8,949 nt of DNA from Planctomycetaceae bacterium (GTDB lineage Bacteria > Planctomycetota > Planctomycetia > Pirellulales > Pirellulaceae): NCBI GenBank assembly GCA_012965455.1, contig DTSG01000417.1, positions 1-8,949 of the forward strand. The letters are read 5' to 3'. This document shows positions 7,184 through 8,949 of the stretch, piece by piece. The translations under genes were made by a program, and so were the position numbers. The notes under the pieces were generated by a model that saw nothing but the letters and a program-made list of their open reading frames with translations, was not told where the DNA came from and did no database searches. How positions within the stretch are numbered: position 1 is the stretch's first letter; each line of letters begins with the position of its first letter.

Positions 7184-7792
7184 ATGGCAGGGGCAATTAC
7201 CAGCGGTGCTGACCGAAAAGCAGCGATTCGAAAAATCGCGTTTGCGAATCGGCGCGATCAAGAGAATAAAGATGATTTGAGTCGTGATATCATGCGGACG
7301 TTTATGGAGCTGCCAGAATATGCTGAAGCGCAAACCGTAATGTTTTATGTTGATGTGCGAGCAGAAGTGCGTACCCGTTTCGATTTGCCTGTTGCGCTTC
7401 AACAGGGAAAAAAGGTTGTCGTCCCGTGGTGTAACGACGAGGGTGAGCTTGAACTATTTCATCTAGAATCAATGGATGAGTTGGAAATTGGAATGTATAA
7501 CATTCTGGAACCGGCGGCTCATCTGCGAGATATCACCATAAAACGAACTGAAGTATCGGAATTGGATCTAATCATGGTGCCGGGCGTTGGTTTCGATTCT
7601 CGCGGCGGTCGAACGGGGATGGGGAAAGGTTATTATGACAAGTGTCTCGAGCATGCTAGACCAGATGCAACGATTGTCGCTGTCTGCTTTGAGTGTCAGA
7701 TTTTCGAGGAGATTCCCGTTCAATCCCATGACATCTACATGGACAAAGTGATAACTGAAGCGACAACTTACGAGGGAATAGGCCGATCGTAA
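7184..7792 (+). CDS. 5-formyltetrahydrofolate cyclo-ligase (methenyl-THF synthetase)
   Basis: This cytoplasmic enzyme (EC 6.3.3.2) uses ATP to turn 5-formyl-tetrahydrofolate into 5,10-methenyl-tetrahydrofolate, returning an inert storage form to the C1 pool. The 202-residue length is typical. The N-terminus has the family's basic helix (RKAAIRKIAFANRR, 11-24). The middle holds VMFYVDVRAEVRT (52-64) and GKKVVVPW (75-82). The ATP/Mg motif PGVGFDSRGGRTGMGKGYYD runs from 133 to 152, and the end carries the conserved HDIYMDKVITE (182-192). The ATG is set by a strong GGAGG seven bases upstream. It is followed 77 bp later by the H4MPT formyltransferase on the same strand, suggesting co-transcription. 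A paralogue acting on a tetrahydromethanopterin derivative rather than folate cannot be excluded, but nothing in the motif set demands it. Confidence 0.94.
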   Translation: MAGAITSGADRKAAIRKIAFANRRDQENKDDLSRDIMRTFMELPEYAEAQTVMFYVDVRAEVRTRFDLPVALQQGKKVVVPWCNDEGELELFHLESMDELEIGMYNILEPAAHLRDITIKRTEVSELDLIMVPGVGFDSRGGRTGMGKGYYDKCLEHARPDATIVAVCFECQIFEEIPVQSHDIYMDKVITEATTYEGIGRS

Positions 7793-7808
7793 CGGGACCA
7801 CGATCGGC
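7782..7808. other. perfect 9-bp inverted repeat spanning the cyclo-ligase stop codon
   Basis: GCCGATCGT (7782-7790) and ACGATCGGC (7800-7808) flank a 9-nt loop. The left arm covers the last codons of the cyclo-ligase gene and the first base of its TAA. No T-run follows directly, so it is not a standard terminator. A third related palindrome, ACGATCGT followed by more T's (7837-7848), lies 28 nt on and could pair with either arm, giving alternative structures ahead of the Ftr start. Confidence 0.5.
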
Positions 7809-7869
7809 GATATGCTGGGTTCGGTAAAATACTTATACGATCGTTTTTGAACTTGGAAAGATCCGCGAA

Positions 7870-8790
7870 TTGAAAACACAAGATCACGCCGTGGAGTGCG
7901 AAATTGAGGATACGTATGCGGAAGCCTTTAAGGGTATTTACGCGGAGGTATTGATCACCGCTCGTGACCGTGTGTGGCTTGATCGAGCGGTGGCAGCTTG
8001 TACTGGGCACGCTTCAAGTACCATTATGTGTGACTGTGAGGCCGGCGTCGACCGTTATCTGGACGAGTCACTAACACCTGATAACCGCATTGGAGCGGTT
8101 GTTCAATTTCATGTACCGAAGTTCAAACGCAATCGCGAGCGGCATCTCGAAAAAGTCCTAATTGCTCGGCTTAGTCAAAACGTATTGACCTGCCCCACCG
8201 CGCGTGTGTTCAACATGCTCGAAGATGGCGACTACTTTACAGTGGGCAAGAAGATTGCGTTCTTCGGCGATGGATATCAGTTCAAAGCAAATCGATTTGG
8301 TCGGGAGTTGTGGGTTATTCCTATCATGGGCGGTGAATTTGAACTGTCGCGACGATTTGGATTTCGTGAAGGTGTAATGGGCGGTAACTTGTGGTTTATG
8401 GGGGAAACCGTTGACATAGCGATTACAGCAGCTAGCGCCGCAGCGGTAGCCGCTGATGCAACACCTGGCGTGGTAACGACATTTCCCGGTGGTGTGGCGT
8501 CGAGTGCAAGTAAGGCTGGCAGCAAATATAAGTTCCTGATCGCCAGCACGTTTGAGAAATTTTGTCCGACGCTGCGCGAGCAACTCGGCGATCAGAGTGG
8601 CGTTCCGCCAGGGGTAAATTCAATCATGGAAATAATTGTTAACGGCGCGTCGCTGGAAGACGTGGCAAAGGCAACTTACGCTGCCATCACCGCCGCCAAG
8701 TCAACGCCAGGATTGAAATTGATAACGGCCGGGAACTACAACGGTCGTCTAGGCCAGTCATTCATTTATCTGAGACCAGAGTTGCATTAA
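7870..8790 (+). CDS. ftr: formylmethanofuran--tetrahydromethanopterin formyltransferase
   Basis: Ftr (EC 2.3.1.101, called FhcD in methylotrophs) transfers a formyl group between methanofuran and tetrahydromethanopterin (H4MPT). In aerobic bacteria it usually works in the direction of formate release from formyl-H4MPT, within the Fhc hydrolase complex, as part of formaldehyde oxidation. The 306 residues match the family length of about 300. The N-terminal domain begins IEDTYAEAF (12-20) and includes YLITARD-like AEVLITARD (25-33). The C-terminal domain carries IMGGEFELSRRFG (152-164), TFPGGVASSASKAGSKYKF (204-222) and FCPTLREQLG (231-240), all characteristic. The start is TTG at 7870 with GGAAAG at 7855-7860; an in-frame GTG seven codons later (7891) is possible and no in-frame ATG lies upstream after the TAA at 7825. 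It lies 77 bp after the folate cyclo-ligase. Partner genes (FhcA, B, C, Mch, Fae) are not in this window. The call is very secure. Confidence 0.97.
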   Translation: MKTQDHAVECEIEDTYAEAFKGIYAEVLITARDRVWLDRAVAACTGHASSTIMCDCEAGVDRYLDESLTPDNRIGAVVQFHVPKFKRNRERHLEKVLIARLSQNVLTCPTARVFNMLEDGDYFTVGKKIAFFGDGYQFKANRFGRELWVIPIMGGEFELSRRFGFREGVMGGNLWFMGETVDIAITAASAAAVAADATPGVVTTFPGGVASSASKAGSKYKFLIASTFEKFCPTLREQLGDQSGVPPGVNSIMEIIVNGASLEDVAKATYAAITAAKSTPGLKLITAGNYNGRLGQSFIYLRPELH

Positions 8791-8949
8791 TTCGAATCGT
8801 CAGCGTTAGGAACGCGCAGTTGAATTGACTGCAAGTTCATTTGTACGGAGACCGCTCGATTGCCAGTTGGTCACACATTATTCTCGTCGCACAAATTCTG
8901 ACAATAGTATATTTGGCGAGCTATCTCTCCAAATCCAAGTTTCGGGTAT
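8791..8949. other. 159-bp end of window, no assignable gene
   Basis: Nothing here can be assigned. One plus-strand frame is open from a TTG at 8841 to the edge and encodes a hydrophobic run (about residues 10-27, HIILVAQILTIVYLA-like), which could be the first membrane helix of a following protein, but no ribosome site precedes it. On the minus strand a frame entering from the edge ends at a TAA near 8877-8879 and could equally be a gene tail. No terminator hairpin after ftr was evident. Confidence 0.25.

Noticed and set aside
8158..8583. 141-codon minus-strand open frame
   Set aside because: It lies wholly antisense to ftr, whose coding frame is unambiguous; its basic, Cys-rich product is typical of a shadow frame.
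1..8949. CRISPR array, tRNA, rRNA, insertion sequence, phage or defence genes
   Set aside because: I saw no regularly spaced repeats, no tRNA-like cloverleaf, no transposase or integrase motifs and no terminal inverted repeats on either strand; the gene content is ordinary metabolism and transport.

Overview
The window (about 50% GC) reads as a bacterial chromosome segment, most likely from a planctomycete. The main reason is a full-length formyltransferase (Ftr/FhcD) of the tetrahydromethanopterin (H4MPT) C1 pathway. In bacteria this pathway is known mainly from planctomycetes and methylotrophs. An archaeon is unlikely given the signal peptide, lipobox and bacterial-type WYL regulator. The taxonomic call is inference; no rRNA or marker gene is present.

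Layout: two divergent blocks meet at a 172-bp promoter region (7012-7183). The leftward block (minus strand), in order of transcription, is: an exported DUF885 metallopeptidase-like protein (7011-5245); a HAD phosphatase overlapping it by 4 nt (5248-4559); a small putative lipoprotein (4471-4175); an unusual Nramp-superfamily transporter (3971-2079); threonine synthase (2019-787); and a WYL-domain regulator that starts at a GTG and runs off the left edge (745-1). Gaps in this block are 87, 203, 59 and 41 bp, so DUF885-HAD and Nramp-ThrC-WYL are the likeliest co-transcribed groups. The rightward block is 5-formyltetrahydrofolate cyclo-ligase (7184-7792) followed by Ftr (TTG start, 7870-8790), with inverted repeats in the 77-bp gap between them. 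The last 159 bp hold no assignable gene, only a weak open frame with a hydrophobic segment.

How the genes work together: the rightward pair is the functional core. The cyclo-ligase returns 5-formyl-tetrahydrofolate to the active folate pool, while Ftr moves formyl groups between methanofuran and H4MPT, so the pair sits where the two C1 carrier systems meet. The leftward genes do not form an obvious pathway: threonine biosynthesis, membrane transport, a phosphatase, an exported peptidase-like enzyme and a regulator.

The most unusual protein is the transporter. Both signature metal-site motifs of classical Nramps are replaced (DPGN by GSGE, MPHN by GAAE), and about 170 hydrophilic residues are inserted between TM3 and TM4. 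I saw no CRISPR array, tRNA, rRNA, insertion sequence, phage gene or toxin/antitoxin or defence system.
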